64,000 nt of DNA, taken from Sweltsa coloradensis (taxonomy: Eukaryota > Arthropoda > Insecta > Plecoptera > Chloroperlidae). Positions 26,230 to 39,075 of this stretch are shown here, piece by piece. The stretch lies in the NCBI GenBank assembly GCA_024449915.1, contig JAMZAV010000066.1, positions 963,376-1,027,375 on the forward strand, given 5' to 3'. Within the stretch, counting starts at the first letter, position 1. Every line of letters starts with the position of its first letter. The notes beneath the pieces were generated by a model, which saw only the letters and a list, made by a program, of their open reading frames with translations, had not been told where the DNA came from and did not search any database. Made by a program: the position numbers and the translations under genes.

Positions 26230-26569
26230 AAACTTAATCTATTAAAATTTAATAGATTTAACTTCACACGGAAATTTTTATGTTTTCACATGGAAAAATT
26301 TAATATTTCCATGTGAAGTATTATGACTAAAGTGTTCATTAATTTATTAACAATTTGATATAGTAACTTTTGTGTTAACTATTATTATATGTTATGTTAT
26401 ATATTATGTTGTTATGTCTAACTTTATCACACGACGAGGTTTGTAGTTTGTACTGATAATGTAAAAGTTAAAGTTATTCTGTGTTGTTGTTTTTTATCTC
26501 GCGTAAGGATAGCCGTTGAAGGGTAGACATTATAGTTTTATATAAAAAAAAAAACTATGGCTAGGTATT

Positions 26570-26720
26570 AAGGGTGCAAAAGGATTGTGAAAGGAGTCAA
26601 GGGTTGTTTTGACGACAGAAGAAAATCCAGGACCAAACTTTCAGTCAGGAATGCCGGTGGCGGGGTCCATACCCCTGACCTTCGCACGTTACGCATGAGC
26701 CACCTCGGTCGGGGTTGGGA
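26570..26720 (-). repeat. SINE-like repeat related to 27700-27900
   Basis: The block containing TTTCAGTCAGGA followed by a GCCGG segment recurs near 27790-27815 with similar flanks. A tRNA-like arm is on the minus strand near 26640-26712. Confidence 0.35.
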
Positions 26721-26944
26721 GTTATAAAGAAATAAATTATACATATTTTGTTGTTTGTATTACCTTACCAAAAAGTAAGGCGATTGGATAGGTCGGTCCA
26801 ATTTATTTCACAATGTCTTAAGTCTATTTGAAAATCGCTTGATCGACAAATCCATGGAATTTCCACATGCATTGAATTTGTGGACCATTTTTCGGCATTT
26901 TTATCATTTGGAGGTGGATATACTCATTACGCATGTCACGATAG

Positions 26945-26996
26945 GAAGAAGAAGAAGAAGAAGAAGAAGAAGAAGAAGAAGAAGAGCAGCAGCAGC
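26945..26996. repeat. (GAA)n then (GCA)n microsatellite
   Basis: Uninterrupted GAA triplets followed by a few GCA triplets. The Arg/Ala-rich reading frame over it is an artefact of the repeat. Confidence 0.95.
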
Positions 26997-29922
26997 AATA
27001 ACAACTTCCACGTGGTATTTTAATGTTGGTTTGGAAGTGCGTGCGTGCATTGTGTTAAGTTTGAGGATGAGCATTTGTCCATTATATTATGTGCTGTGAT
27101 TTGACCGTGAAACTTTGGTACGACATTCTGGTTTAGCCAGGGTATAATTAGTGATTGCAAAATTAGTAATATTTTAACCAATGCTTCAAGGTCGTATGAG
27201 TTTTACGTTCTTTAAATGTAAATGACCTTGTAAAAATGTGTTCAATTAACTAATAGAGGTATTGTAATTAGAAACTGTTGATTAACTTGTTTCGGTTTTC
27301 GTGCAATTAGTAATTATTGTTGTCGTGTATGTATAGTGAAGCGCGGTCCGCACCATGCATCTTCGGTCGAATATAATCAGATACATTAGGGAAAGCGTTT
27401 ATGTCGTGGTAAATTATTGGTAATTCGTTTGTTAATATATTATTTAAATTGTTTTAATTTTGTAGATGGATCGCGAGAGAGTATTTTGCTTAAACCTGTA
27501 GGAGAACAAATTGTCATCCTGAAAAATGAAACACGCGGTTTTGAATCTCATATATACGTCTACAAGCATGGGTACAGGACAACCCAACATATGCAGCGAA
27601 GCTTACTTTATTTTTAATAATTATTATTTTTCGTGGGAAACCAGGCCAGGGTGCAATTCATGCATGCCCCTCCCTCTTCAGATGTCTAACTCTAACTATA
27701 GGTATTTTGGCGTTAGGACAAATTGTGAAAGGGATGTCGTAAGGCTGTTTACGAGGACTCAATCCCTTGCATTCGCATTAACGACTGAGGAAAATCTTCA
27801 GTCAGGATTTCCGGTCTCGACAAGAACTCTATATGCCCCCTCAGATCTAGCGCTGCACTCTCTTTGGTGGACCAATTTTTTTGTAGGATATCCGCTGTAG
27901 GGTAAACTTCAGATTTACCCGGACTCCTACATATTTTTACACATTTCACGTTATTCACATGTAACAACTAGTTAAACCGAAACAGTCGATTTAGTGTTAG
28001 GTCTATATTTCGAGACTACGATGATTAGTTATTACTAGGGCAATTCAGGATGCCTACTCATCCCTACTGCAGCGACAAATTATCTTACATTTATGACAGA
28101 ATTTTTTACATTTGGAATAATTGCAGTTTACAAAATGTATGCAAGACCCCCGTCATTACTGTCCTGAGGATGTTTTGTTTTGTTTTTGCCAAAGTACGTA
28201 ACACTGATAATTCTACTTCCGCTAAAAGAAGTATATCCGTCGTACACTTCTTAGTGTAGAATTCAACCAGTAGTGTAGATCAACACTTTTGATTCAGGTG
28301 AATGAATCATATGATTTCATCTAAAATGTGATAAACCTCAAGTCAAGCAATACCGGAAATCAAAACAAGATATGTCAAAGTATTATAAACACATTATATC
28401 TTACCCAAAATAAGCTTTTCGTTTTAATTAATCGGGAAACACTTTCGTATGTAGAATCCGTAAGGTTCACTACCCGATTGTGTTTTTTTTTAAATACAAA
28501 ATAAATAAATACGTTTGTATTTATAGTCTATATAATTCAGTCGCACAACAGATTTTCGGTGGGGTACGTACATAACTTTAGCGCAAACAAAGCCAACCCT
28601 CAACAATCGACATTTGACTAGCTAACAATGTCCAACTATTCGACCGGTAAATATGAATAGGACACGGACCAAACAAGCTGCGGACACAATTTTCACTCCC
28701 TACACATGATGGCAGGTTAGACTAGTGTAAGTATAGTTTTTATTTCAATTGAAAAGTTGAAATTGTCATTAGAACTAACTTGTAGGTTGCACAATCACAT
28801 ATCAAAATTAATGTATACATACACGCACTCTACTTCAGCCGCTATCGCTCATCCTATGTTTGGTAACATTGTGTAACTAAATGCATTGCTATAGCCTGTG
28901 CAAGTGTAGACCTTGTCACTGATAATAAAGCTATAGCTGACGTTGAGTGGAAATATTGCAAAGACACACTTCAAGCCTACGCGACGTGCTACACAATGAT
29001 AGGTGGGAGGGAGATGAATACAGTTAGTTACCTCTTATCGAATATTGGGCGGATAAGCGAAAGAATATCTAGTAGGAAAAAGTTAATTAATAACAAGTGT
29101 CAGTAATCAAACAGGAAAATGTTCTTGGTAAAATCCCAGGAATAAAGTACCTGGAAGTCCTTAAGAACAAAAGCACTCTCTTTAACAATTTATCGACAAC
29201 GACGAAGCGTGGGCTGGGCTTCATATCCCACTTAGGGCACGTCACCTCAACAAACACGTTTCCATGAATTAATCTTAAAAATAGTCTGCTGAAAAAATTG
29301 ATTATTTTGGCAAGATATCTTCTGATGGGATACAAATCTGCTTACTTGACGGTTATTCATTTTCAAACAATAAATTTACTGCAAGGATGTTGCGAAATAT
29401 TTTTTAAATCTATATACAAAGACTATCAGTTGTGGAAAGAGGAGAGTACGAATGTCAGTATTGACAATTTACATGAACCCATACATAAATCGCATAGATA
29501 AATAATATTATAATGATATTTCATGATTCAAAACTATTTTTGTAATGTCAAAAAATACTTTTTTACCGCCAAGGAGAAAAATAATATAAAAAACAGCTGG
29601 TTATAAACTTTTTTAATTTCTGAATGTTTTAAAGTTTTAGTTTAAAAGTGTTTTGACAATTGGTGCCAACCTCGATACCACTGTTTTCATTGAGGTGATC
29701 ATTAATTAAATTTACACAATGAGTCGCACCAGATTATTGAACATGGAGTATGATAGATCAAGATGAAGTTGCAAATGGAGAACAAGTTTGGATGCTCTTA
29801 GTTTTGGTTACCGACTGGTCGGGTGCAAATGTTCCATAAAATTGTTAATCAGCTCATGAGTGCATGTGTTCTTCGTAAACAGCTGTATCTCAGATTTACA
29901 ATATGCACCGTTGCATAGTGAC
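26997..29922. other. No recognisable gene; SINE remnants
   Basis: The 124-codon ORF at 27526-27900 overlaps sequence similar to 26570-26720 and is best read as repeat. A truncated SINE lies at 28494-28700. Confidence 0.5.
28494..28700 (-). mobile_element. Diverged, truncated copy of the same SINE
   Basis: Shares the (AAAT)-rich edge, the CAGTCGCACAACAGATTTTC-like block and the AAGCCAACCCT block with the two copies at 36.2 and 39.1 kb. The tRNA-like head is missing. Confidence 0.5.
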
Positions 29923-31133
29923 CAGGGCCGGATTAAGAATTTGGCGCCATAGGCTTAAAACTAAAATACGCCCCCCTCCCTTAATAATTTCAATTGCGTT
30001 AAAACTAATATGCATGCATTTTAGCTAAAAAGAAAAGTAGGTAACTAGTACTAGTATTTCAACTCGATCACCACATGTATAATTTTCCTGGCCTTATAGA
30101 CTCGTCCGTTGTAGTCGCGCAAATGAGGCATTGGCAAGCGTTTTTTTTTTTGCCTTTCCTTGGCAAAAGTGTCGTGTCAATGATGTGATCGTAATTTAAA
30201 CTTAAGAATTTGTTAGTGGCGCCGAAGTGCATTTTAGTAGAGGGTCGGGGGGCAATAAAACACTTTTTAGATGAGCGTAGCGAGATTCTATTCTACTACA
30301 CTGAGGAAATCCGTAATGTTTTTTTCTGTCTTATTTCCGGTTTTATTTAGTGTGTTTGTTAGCACGATTCCGACTAAACTGATACTCCACTTGCAATGAA
30401 TTTTCTGGAGACCTTTGAAATCTCTAAAGTTAAAACTGACACGTTTTTCAGAGCAATCAAATAATTATTTCTCAAGAAAATCGCAATTTTACGATTTTTA
30501 AAAATTTCTTTGGTTTATAACACCCACATACTTGATCCGATTGCAATGATATTATCACAAAACCTTAAAATCATGAATAAATGTATTCTTGTGAAATTTG
30601 AGCGCAATTAAACAATTGTTTTTCCTAAAATAGCAATTTTACGCTTTTTGCGTTAAAAAAATGTTAGTGTTATAACACCTACATGCTTCATCCAATTGTT
30701 ATGAATTTTTCACAGAACCTTAATTTTATGAATTAATATATTCGTGTGAAATTTGAGCGCAACCAACAAATTATTTCTCATGAACATAGCAGTTTTAAGT
30801 TTTGTTTCGTTTTTAAAAATGACGCTCATCCAACAAAGCTTCCTAGTAGAACCGGCCATGTAAACAATGGTTCGGTAAAGAGGGATCTTACAATGGGGCT
30901 TCAGTCGTGATGCTTCACAAGCTCAGCTAGGCGGGTCTGGGCGTATAGCTAAAATTTTGAATTGACATTAAATATGAGGGCATTTTATATATGTAGACAA
31001 TGATTTGTTGATAATTTTAAGTTTTAGTTTGTTTGAGGAGTTAGATGGCCTTGCCAGAACCGAGTGGGGCGCTTTGCCCCAAATCATCTGGCGCCCCAGG
31101 TCCCCTACTTAGCCATGCCTTAATACGGCTCTG
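29923..31133. mobile_element. hAT-type element with exact 8-bp target duplication
   Basis: Left end CAGGGCCGGATTAAG, complement of right end CAGAGCCGTATTAAG. Flanks atagtgac (29915-29922 and 31134-31141) are identical. No transposase remains. A family I Helentron-like copy is inserted in the middle. Confidence 0.9.
30267..30846 (+). mobile_element. Diverged Helentron-like element, family I
   Basis: Begins with a degraded TTAGATGAGCGTAGCGAG and ends GCTCATCCAACAAAGCTTCCTAG. The terminal hairpin is decayed, which suggests an older insertion than those at 4954-6770. Nested in the hAT element 29923-31133. Confidence 0.65.
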
Positions 31134-32040
31134 ATAGTGACTGCAGGTGCATGGTTCTTCTGTATTTGAGACAATGGGTGGTAATATAATATGAAGATGA
31201 ATTAATACAATATGGGTGGTAATACAATATGAAGATGAATTGTTACAATATGGGTGGTAATATAATATGAAGATGAATTAATACAATATGATTGTATTGT
31301 GTCATGTTGTATTCTCACTTGCGCGCGTTTCGGATCTCCTCCCCAACAATATGGTAATACGCAAATGCAAATCATGCAAATAAATAACACATTCACAAAT
31401 TTGACAGATCATCACATTGTATTATACACGATTGTAACAACCCAACAATAAATAAAAAGAAAATATAATCTAAAATATGTAAAAGAACAACAATTTTCTC
31501 TTGTTTATGTTAGTTTACGTAATTTTTATCCTCCACGTGCAGGAAACGACTAGGTGGGAAGCAAATAACTACTGGTGCCTCTTATCGCGGATCGCGAGAT
31601 AAGGGCGCCTGACGCCGGGAGCTTGATTGTCAGTGCATGACGGAACCAGATCAGACAATCAGGTATTTGAAGAGCTGTGACGTAGGTACCCACCTCTCGT
31701 TCTCATCGATATTAGGATTAGACATAGTCAGCGCATTAGTCACGAACCATAAGTGAACACAAAATCAATAACTCTTGCTTTACATCTGAAACGATAACTG
31801 GAGATGGTGAACGAAACAGTTATGTAGGACTAAATAAATAAAGTAAGTCCAAATTCCAAATCAATAAATCAACAATGGTTAGTGAAACTGTACAGGTTTA
31901 CGCAACATTAAAAAAAGAACTGAATTCGCGGAAGTGAATTCGTAACGTCAAAAACGAGCAGTGTATCAAAAATCAAATCGTGATATAAATGTAATTAATG
32001 CGTGAAGTCTTGCTTCATTGTTTATTTCTTTGATTACCGG
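31134..32040. other. Short AT-rich tandem phrase; no gene
   Basis: ATGGGTGGTAATA-AATATGAAGATGAATT recurs three times between about 31172 and 31285. The rest is unremarkable. Confidence 0.6.
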
Positions 32041-32140
32041 CAGAGAACGCACGTCGTTAACACGCGGGTCTTTGTGTCCGGAGGTCGCTGGTTCGAAACC
32101 ATTCACTGGAGTCCTGACCAGCAGGTTTCGCAGACCCTAA
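32041..32140 (+). repeat. tRNA-like SINE head
   Basis: B-box-like GGTTCGAAACC preceded by a tRNA-like arm (GGAGGTCGCT); no complete tRNA cloverleaf and no CCA-adjacent stem, so it is a derived element. Confidence 0.4.
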
Positions 32141-32215
32141 TGACTAGTACATAGAGTAAAACTTATTATAGTTCTTTACACTCTACAGCGAGCAATCTTC
32201 TTGAGAACAATGTTA

Positions 32216-32802
32216 CTAGGAAGCTTCGCAAACGCTTTTTCAGGCGCGTTGTTGGATGAGCGTAATTGGTGCATTGAGCTGCCATGTGTTATGCGGATTT
32301 TCTGTTGTTCTGTGAAAAAATCATGACTAAATCGATTTTTTTTAATTAAATAAAATTAAATAAAAAATTAACTAAAATTTTGTAAATTTTAATTAATCGT
32401 AATTTAAAAAAAGAAAAAGATCGTAAAATTGCAATTTTCATAAGAAATAATTATTCGATTGCGCTCAAATTTAACACGAATATATAAATTCATAAAATTA
32501 AGGTTCTGTGAAAAAATCATTACAATCGGATAAAGCATGTAGGTGTTATAAGTCGAAGAAATTTTTTAAAAATCGAAAAAATCGTAAAATTGCGATTATC
32601 ATGAAAAATAATTTTCCGATTGCGCTCAAAAACGTGGCAGTTCTAAGTTCAGAGATTTCGAAGGCCTCCAATAATTTCATCGCAAGTGGAGTATCGGTTT
32701 AGCCGGAATCGTGCCGACAAACACACAAAAATACAGAAAAAAAAACATTCCGGATTTTTTTCTCCAGTGTAGTGAAATGGAATCTTCGCTTCGCTCATCC
32801 AA
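32216..32802 (-). mobile_element. Helentron-like element, family I, short form
   Basis: Minus-strand copy with 3' CTAG at 32216 and 5' TTGGATGAGC complement at 32802. The 3' terminus is a variant (AAACGC...GCGTTG), similar to that at 23727. Confidence 0.7.
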
Positions 32803-32970
32803 TAAATTGTTGAACGCGGAAAAATGGTAAATTAAAAAAATATGTTTCTCGTTCGTATAGGCTATCTTAAAAGCGGCATTAGAAATATTTTGACTGTATT
32901 TGGCAGCTTTCGCGATCCAAAAAAAAAACAATAATTGAAAAATAAATTGCATTTAGAAGAGTTTAGGCTG

Positions 32971-33735
32971 AAAACGCTTTTGCAGGCGCGTTGTTGGATG
33001 AGCGTAATTGTTTAAACACAAAAAAAGCGTAAAATAGCGATTTTCATAAGAAATAATATTCGATTACGCTAAAATTTCATACAATTATATTAATTCATAA
33101 AATTAAGGTTCTATAAAAAAATTATTACAATCGGATAAAGCATGTAGGTGTTATAAGTTGAAGAAATTTTAAAAATAAAAAAAATCGTAAAATTGCAATT
33201 ATCATGAGAAATAATTTTTCGATTCCGCTCAAATTTCACACGAATATATTAATTCATAAAATAAAGGTTCTGTGAAAAAATCATTACAATCGGATTAAGC
33301 ATGTAGGTGTTAACAGTCGAAGAAATTGTTAAAAAATCGGAAAAAAATCGTAAAATGCGATTTTTCATGAAAATAATTTTTCGATTGCGTCAAAACGTTG
33401 CATCTAAGATCAGAGATTCGAAGCCTCAAAATTTCATTTCAATGAGTAACGCTTTAGCATCGGAAATCGTGGTAAAAACAGCACAAAAATTCTAAAAAGA
33501 AAAAAACTAAAAGATTTATTTTTCATGTAGTGAAATGAATCTTCGCTTCGATCGCTAGCGCTCTAAAAAATGGTCAAATGTTCTAACGTTTCAGAAGATA
33601 ATCGAAGCCTGAATATGTTTGTTCAATTATGCTTTAGTGGATTCGTGGTAACAAAAAAAAAATAAAATTAATTATGATCTAAAAAACGATTTTTCTCCAG
33701 TGTAGTGAATGAATCTCGCTTCGATTCCTACCACA
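32971..33735 (-). mobile_element. Degraded Helentron-like copies
   Basis: Begins with the family I 3' subterminal sequence (GCGCGTTGTTGGATGAGCG, from about 32986) and runs through family I body to a damaged 5' end near 33560. A second partial 5' end (TTTTTCTCCAGTGTAGTG) recurs at about 33695-33735. Many small deletions. Confidence 0.5.
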
Positions 33736-33859
33736 AAAATAGCATTCAAATTACGATAACGCCAAAGTTGTGACATATTGCTCTGGATTTAGGTTGAAAA
33801 ATAAATTAATTATTGTCAAAATTTCTAGATATCCTATTCATAGCATCGAGAATGATATG

Positions 33860-33950
33860 TAGTAGCCGGAATCGAACCAACGACCTCTTAAATTACGATA
33901 TCGTATGATAGCGCGGCAGGCCAACCACGAAACCAGAATAACCCGATCCC
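33860..33950 (-). repeat. tRNA-like SINE head
   Basis: The complement contains GGTTCGATTCCGG with a tRNA-like A-box arm near 33930. Confidence 0.4.
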
Positions 33951-34102
33951 CGCTATGAATTTATAGACTATCAAACGCTGGTTTTGTTATCTTCCATTGT
34001 CTAGAATGGAAGCAATGACGCAATAATACAAACCTACAAATATTGAGAATATTATTTTTAATAAATAATTCATCAGACTTTTCACTGTAACAAACACATT
34101 TC

Positions 34103-34131
34103 AATAATAATAATAATAATAATAATAATAA
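34103..34131. repeat. (AAT)n microsatellite
   Basis: About nine AAT units; no adjacent retroelement end recognised. Confidence 0.9.
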
Positions 34132-34789
34132 TTAGTAATTCATCCAACAAATCCTTAATCCAACTATCCCATTGGATTACTTCCTTGTAGCTTCAGGGTT
34201 ATAACAATAGCCAACCATTGGTAGGACAATGTATTTGATAGGTGGTAATACAAAAATGTCAATTTGTTAAATTATACTGCAATACATGAAACTGAAATCA
34301 TTATATATTAGGAATATTGTTCGATTAATATCAATGTCACAAGTTATATGCGTTAGTTTACATTTCACAGTAAAGTCAATAAAATAAATATTTCAATAAC
34401 AAGTTGTGACGAATCGTGTTCTGACAGATTGTATTTTTCCAAGTTCCGTATATTGTTGACAAGTTTATGGTCAAAAAAAAATAATTTATAAGTAACCAGT
34501 TAACATTCTAGAAGTTTCGTGAAATTGTTTACGTCGATATTGCATTTATCTGGTTGAGTGATTGTGACAAAATGGACTTACTCACCGTCTCCCGTGCATG
34601 AGCACTTGAATATCATGTTTGTACTGTCTGTCAGAACGTTGGAGTCAGGGGGAGGTTACACCATCTGATGTCAAACTATAGCCAATTATTATTGATTTAT
34701 CGAAAAACCTGAAAACAAATCAGTAACGGTTAAACAACATAGATAGGCTACGTCCAACGTAATTTTATTAGGGGCCAAAAAGATCACGT

Positions 34790-35210
34790 TTTCTTCCACG
34801 TGGGGTACGTCCAACGATACGGTTCTGTGAGGTTTCCCTACCACCACAAGGAGTTAACACAGAATGTTTTTGGTGACCCTGGGGGATCAAGGGTGTGTGG
34901 CAAGCGTAAATATCCGGCACCTCCACCAACAAGATTAGTTTAGTTTATTTGGATTAAGGGCGCGTCAACCGTTAGGTCATACTGCACCACTCTAGCCTAG
35001 GGGATATGAGGAAGAAAATCCCATTCAGTACCCGACACTGGTATAAGGAGAGGTAAGGGTGGGTTCTCACGTCGTGGTCTTCATAGTCTTTGTCATCGTT
35101 CGTGGTGTCATTGTCGTCGTCAAAGAGGTCGTGAAGGGGAGGGGGAGGAAATACGTGTCCTCGACGACGATTGCCAGGGCTTGCCTCTTGTTTCTGGGAG
35201 TAAAATACTT
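34790..35210. repeat. Diverged dispersed repeat, copy 1
   Basis: Shares blocks with 36690-37240: CACGTCGT then a GTC/GTCGTC-rich run, GGGGAGGGGG-like sequence, CGACGACGA, and an ACACA-ATGTTTTT-GTGACCCTGG block. On the minus strand the GTC-rich run would encode an Asp-rich stretch, but there is no long ORF. Confidence 0.45.
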
Positions 35211-36227
35211 TTTTAGATAGCTGATGTTAGAGATGGACTTTTCCTCTTTCCTCGCCTTTTACGATTAGCAGAGCCATGCTTTGAGACAAGGAAGAGAGTG
35301 AAAATGCTGATATTTCCCCCCGATTTTTATGTAGAAAGGTAGTCCAAAATATCAAATAAATTGATTTTTCGCTTCATAGGTATTGGGAAGTATACTTTGA
35401 AATGCAAATTAATCTAATGTGGATGGAAATCGATTATTATCTCTTCGCTATCGATTGGTCTGCATGGTCTCTATAACAATGCGAAATAATAAATTGTGCC
35501 AGTCCAGAGATACATTTCACAGATAATGGGCAGATGTGAATCAAATACAAATCTAGACATAAGATACACAGCAAAAAACTTATTTTCACTTTTCTTTCCT
35601 GGGCAAGTTACTGCCTGCATCAGAACATGGTCATTGAGCACACAAAAAACCTGAGCTGTCAATCTCCAAACGAATCTTACCCTCAAATTTCTATACGTAT
35701 TTTTTCTACATGTATTGATTCCTTTTGGCCTAAATAGCTCGACAAAGGGATAAGAACAATTTGACGTAGACCGTTGGAAAATTGTAAATCTTACTTTCAA
35801 AGTAAACGAACTAGAAATATATCAATTACACCACCCAGAAGCAGCTTACCCTTTCATAGAAAGCCATTCATGAGTTAGCCACTTCATCAGGACATCTACA
35901 GTGTCATAAACCACCAACGTTGCGGTTGTAGCATTTTACTCTCAATATCAGTCCTATGAATGGAACGAGAATCAGGTAATGTCATTGACAGTATTAGTAG
36001 CCATTATACGCTCTGCTACCACAATCATAGATAATAATTGAAAGTGAATAGAATCGTTCGTTCATTCATTCATTTGAAAAACAAACCAAACATGGCCCAT
36101 ATTCTTTACCGTACAATGTGTGCACTGGTGCAGTCAATATTTTGTTTTTGTGAAAGTATTTTATACAAGTGTGGAGCTGAATGGTGGTATGAAGTTCAGT
36201 CCAAATAAAGAATACATAGTTATATTT

Positions 36228-36625
36228 TAACCAATAAATAAATAAATTTGTATTTAGAATACCCACTCAGTCATATAATTGATTTTCAGTGGTCGACCAA
36301 GCCAACCCTGTAGGCCCCGACGCAATTGACGAGTGATCGATAACCAACCAAAGATCGATATTTTTAATAGGAATTATAGTAATCAGCTGGTATGGACAGT
36401 GCGAACACACGCGTATCAACGCCAGAATCAACAAGGCCGACTCAGAACAACTTTTAATTTATTATGTGTCTCGTTGCTAGGATGCTTACTAATTCCTACG
36501 ACAAGAACTGATGCATATAAATCAGTAAATCAGAAATTAAAAAACTTCTGCCTATAGCGGGAATCAAACCCTGGACCTTCTGCATTGGAAGCAGAGACGC
36601 TAACCACAAGACCAACTTCATCTTG
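36228..36625 (-). mobile_element. tRNA-derived SINE
   Basis: The head on the minus strand (36625 to 36556) has a tRNA-like A-box region and a B box (GGTTTGATTCC). The tail toward 36228 is (TTTA)n on that strand. The body is shared with 39076-39456, for example the segment around GTATGGACAGTGCGAACAC. Confidence 0.75.
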
Positions 36626-36689
36626 ACTAAGTTTGTGAAATAAAAATTTGGACCTTCAATTTAAGAGAAGGACCGAAGGTGTGCATATT

Positions 36690-37240
36690 TCATGGAACAT
36701 ATCGGGGAGAATTTTGATTGGATATTGCTTTACGTCTCATATTTATGCAACTTGGCTAATCGAGACGAAGGGAGGGACGTAAGGGATGACGCGGGGGGAC
36801 AAGGGGTGGACAGGCCTGTGCTGGTCAGAACCAGCCACAAGCGTATGGGGAGGGCAGGGGTTCCCCCACGTCGTAGTCGTCTCCGTCTGTGTCATCATCC
36901 GTCCGTGTTGTCATTGTCGTCGCCGTCGGGGAGGTAGTCAAAGGGAAGGGGAAAGTTCCCCGACGACGACCCAGACCCAGAGCTCGCCATTAGTTTCAGG
37001 GAGAAAACTGGGGGGACTTAGTAAACAAGCGGCAGTTTATTTTGTTTATTTTGTTCTTGGTTGAGTTCAATGTACTTTGCAAACCAAATGTGTGTTCAAC
37101 TCATACTAAAAAACTAAAAACACCGACTTTCCTCTCCTTCAGTGCGCGTTTTTTTTTGTTGGGATTGTCCTTCAACAAGGATAATACACAATGTTTTTAG
37201 TGACCCTGGAGATTAGGGGAACTAAGCTAACCTTTTTTTT
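36690..37240. repeat. Diverged dispersed repeat, copy 2
   Basis: Second copy of the repeat at 34790-35210, with the blocks in a different order: the GTGACCCTGG block precedes the GTC-rich run in copy 1 and follows it here. GC-rich against its surroundings. ORFs here are shifted between frames and not convincing as genes. Confidence 0.45.
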
Positions 37241-37490
37241 TATTTTTTTATATATTAATTTATTTTTATTTTTTATTTTTTTTCCGTCTATCCTATTCAG
37301 TTATAAAAACTGATTTACAAAGGAGGACAACTAAATAAATCTAATTACATAGATGCAGAAACAACAATGTACTACATATTTGAAATAGTAGCATTACAAC
37401 AACAATGCATAAATACAACAATTTTGATAACAAATAAAAGTGATATTAAATGCATTTAATGAATGAATCAAATATAAAAAAGGGTGGGGA

Positions 37491-37590
37491 ATGAAAAGAA
37501 AAAAAAAGAAAAAGAAAAGAAAAGGAAAGGAAAGGAAAAAAAGAAAGAAAAGGAAAGAAAGAAAAAAATCATTAAAAAAGAAAAACGGAA
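37491..37590. repeat. Purine (A/G) tract
   Basis: About 100 bases of almost pure A and G on the plus strand. The Lys/Arg-rich frame over it is compositional. Confidence 0.9.
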
Positions 37591-38889
37591 AAAAAACTGA
37601 TTTATTAGACGATCCCACTCAAACGAATACGAGGTTTGCCAAAAATCAGGAACAGCAAATCAGGGAGTATAATCAAAAAACTTTCGCGGAAGAAACCACC
37701 GAACGCGAAACTTTATTCTTGTGTTCAATCTTCATTTTTGTGTTCAACAATCTTTTTCACTTTGCTTAGCTAACCATTCAGAAAATTGGAATATTTCTGT
37801 ACTCGGCACCTCCACCGCTGGACAAACATGGAATAATAACGGTTCTCTTTAGTCGTTGCTCCATATTCAAATTTCGGGTACTCACGAACTCGTGCTTGTA
37901 TTAGTCGATTATGCTCTAGCGCGACCGAAACAAGTGCGTGGATATGACATGACTGCATCGACTAAACATTTCTATCATTATTTGAATGATTTTACCATTA
38001 ATTTTATCTTCAGCCTCATCTCACTGTTTTGTTTGGGTTATGCAATGTAGAAGAAAACATTACATACTCACCAATTTTACATAATGTATAAGAAAAAGTG
38101 TGTCAACCAAATGCAAGATTAGATTAAGTTAATTAACAAGATTATAATGGCTGTTTTGGTTCAAGATTTCCTAGAAGACTTTTTATCACATTTTATCACA
38201 CGTTTTATCACAGAAACAATTCTAACTATTTCGTTTTTAGCACTATTGTCACGAATTATCTGATCGCAAATAATTTATATTATTTGCAAAACATGATTAT
38301 TTATGGTTGACATGATGCAGTTGTGATAACGAGAGGAGGGGATTGTGTATGCTATTGAGTCCCTGCAATTGTAAATTGCAATAGACTATAAGAAGACAGA
38401 AATAAAACACAATTCGATGCCGAATAAATATGTATTTTGGGCTTTGACTGCGAGTGACTGAACTTCTCGAGTAACCACACCTCCGCACCCTTTAATAAAA
38501 TACGAGCTGATGTTTTGAATCCGTAGTGTGACATCTAGACAAAATATACTACAAACAATACTTTCACGCGACGTTGACACGACATCCGATATAGGTATCG
38601 TAATTTAGTAAGATATTAAAGTTGGAAAACGTCGAAAAATACTATACTTAATTTGCAAAAATATAAAAAATAGTACATTACCCTCTAAACAATAAATTTG
38701 AAATTAGTACTGACAAAAGTTCTACCTCAGTAGATGACCTTACCCTCTTCTTTGTTTGGGGGGAGTCATTGGAACTACGAAGTAAATATAGTAGTTTTTC
38801 GTACTAACATTGAATAATCCTGTAATAAAACTACTCTTATAAGTCAAAGTTAAACAACCAACACCTTAACCGAAATTTGCATAAATTAA

Positions 38890-39070
38890 ACGTCCGCGGT
38901 GTCACATGCGATTTCCCTGGTCCAAAGCGTCGTTACGAGGACGTGGGTTCGAATCCCTCATTAGTCATTAGACATGTTTTTTGTAATTGTCCCACTCATC
39001 GTCTCGAATAGCCTTAGTGCATTACTATGAGACGTAAAGCAACAAGAATCATCATCAACAAATTATGATA
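38890..39070 (+). repeat. tRNA-like SINE, separate family
   Basis: B box GGTTCGAATCC at about 38946, followed by a body ending TGAGACGTAAAGCAACA and an AT-rich tail. Lies immediately before the minus-strand SINE at 39076. Confidence 0.5.
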
Positions 39071-39075
39071 AGATT

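Larger units (their letters stand above)
33736..36227. other. No recognisable gene apart from the listed repeats
   Basis: Contains the SINE head, the (AAT)n run and repeat copy 1. A minus-strand ORF at 35471-35800 (109 codons) is not recognised. Confidence 0.5.

Noticed and set aside
31172..31285. CRISPR-like spaced repeats
   Set aside because: Only three AT-rich, near-contiguous phrases with no unique spacers, in a eukaryotic context.
37491..37769. Lys-rich ORF resembling a nuclear protein
   Set aside because: Encoded by a pure A/G tract; low-complexity artefact.
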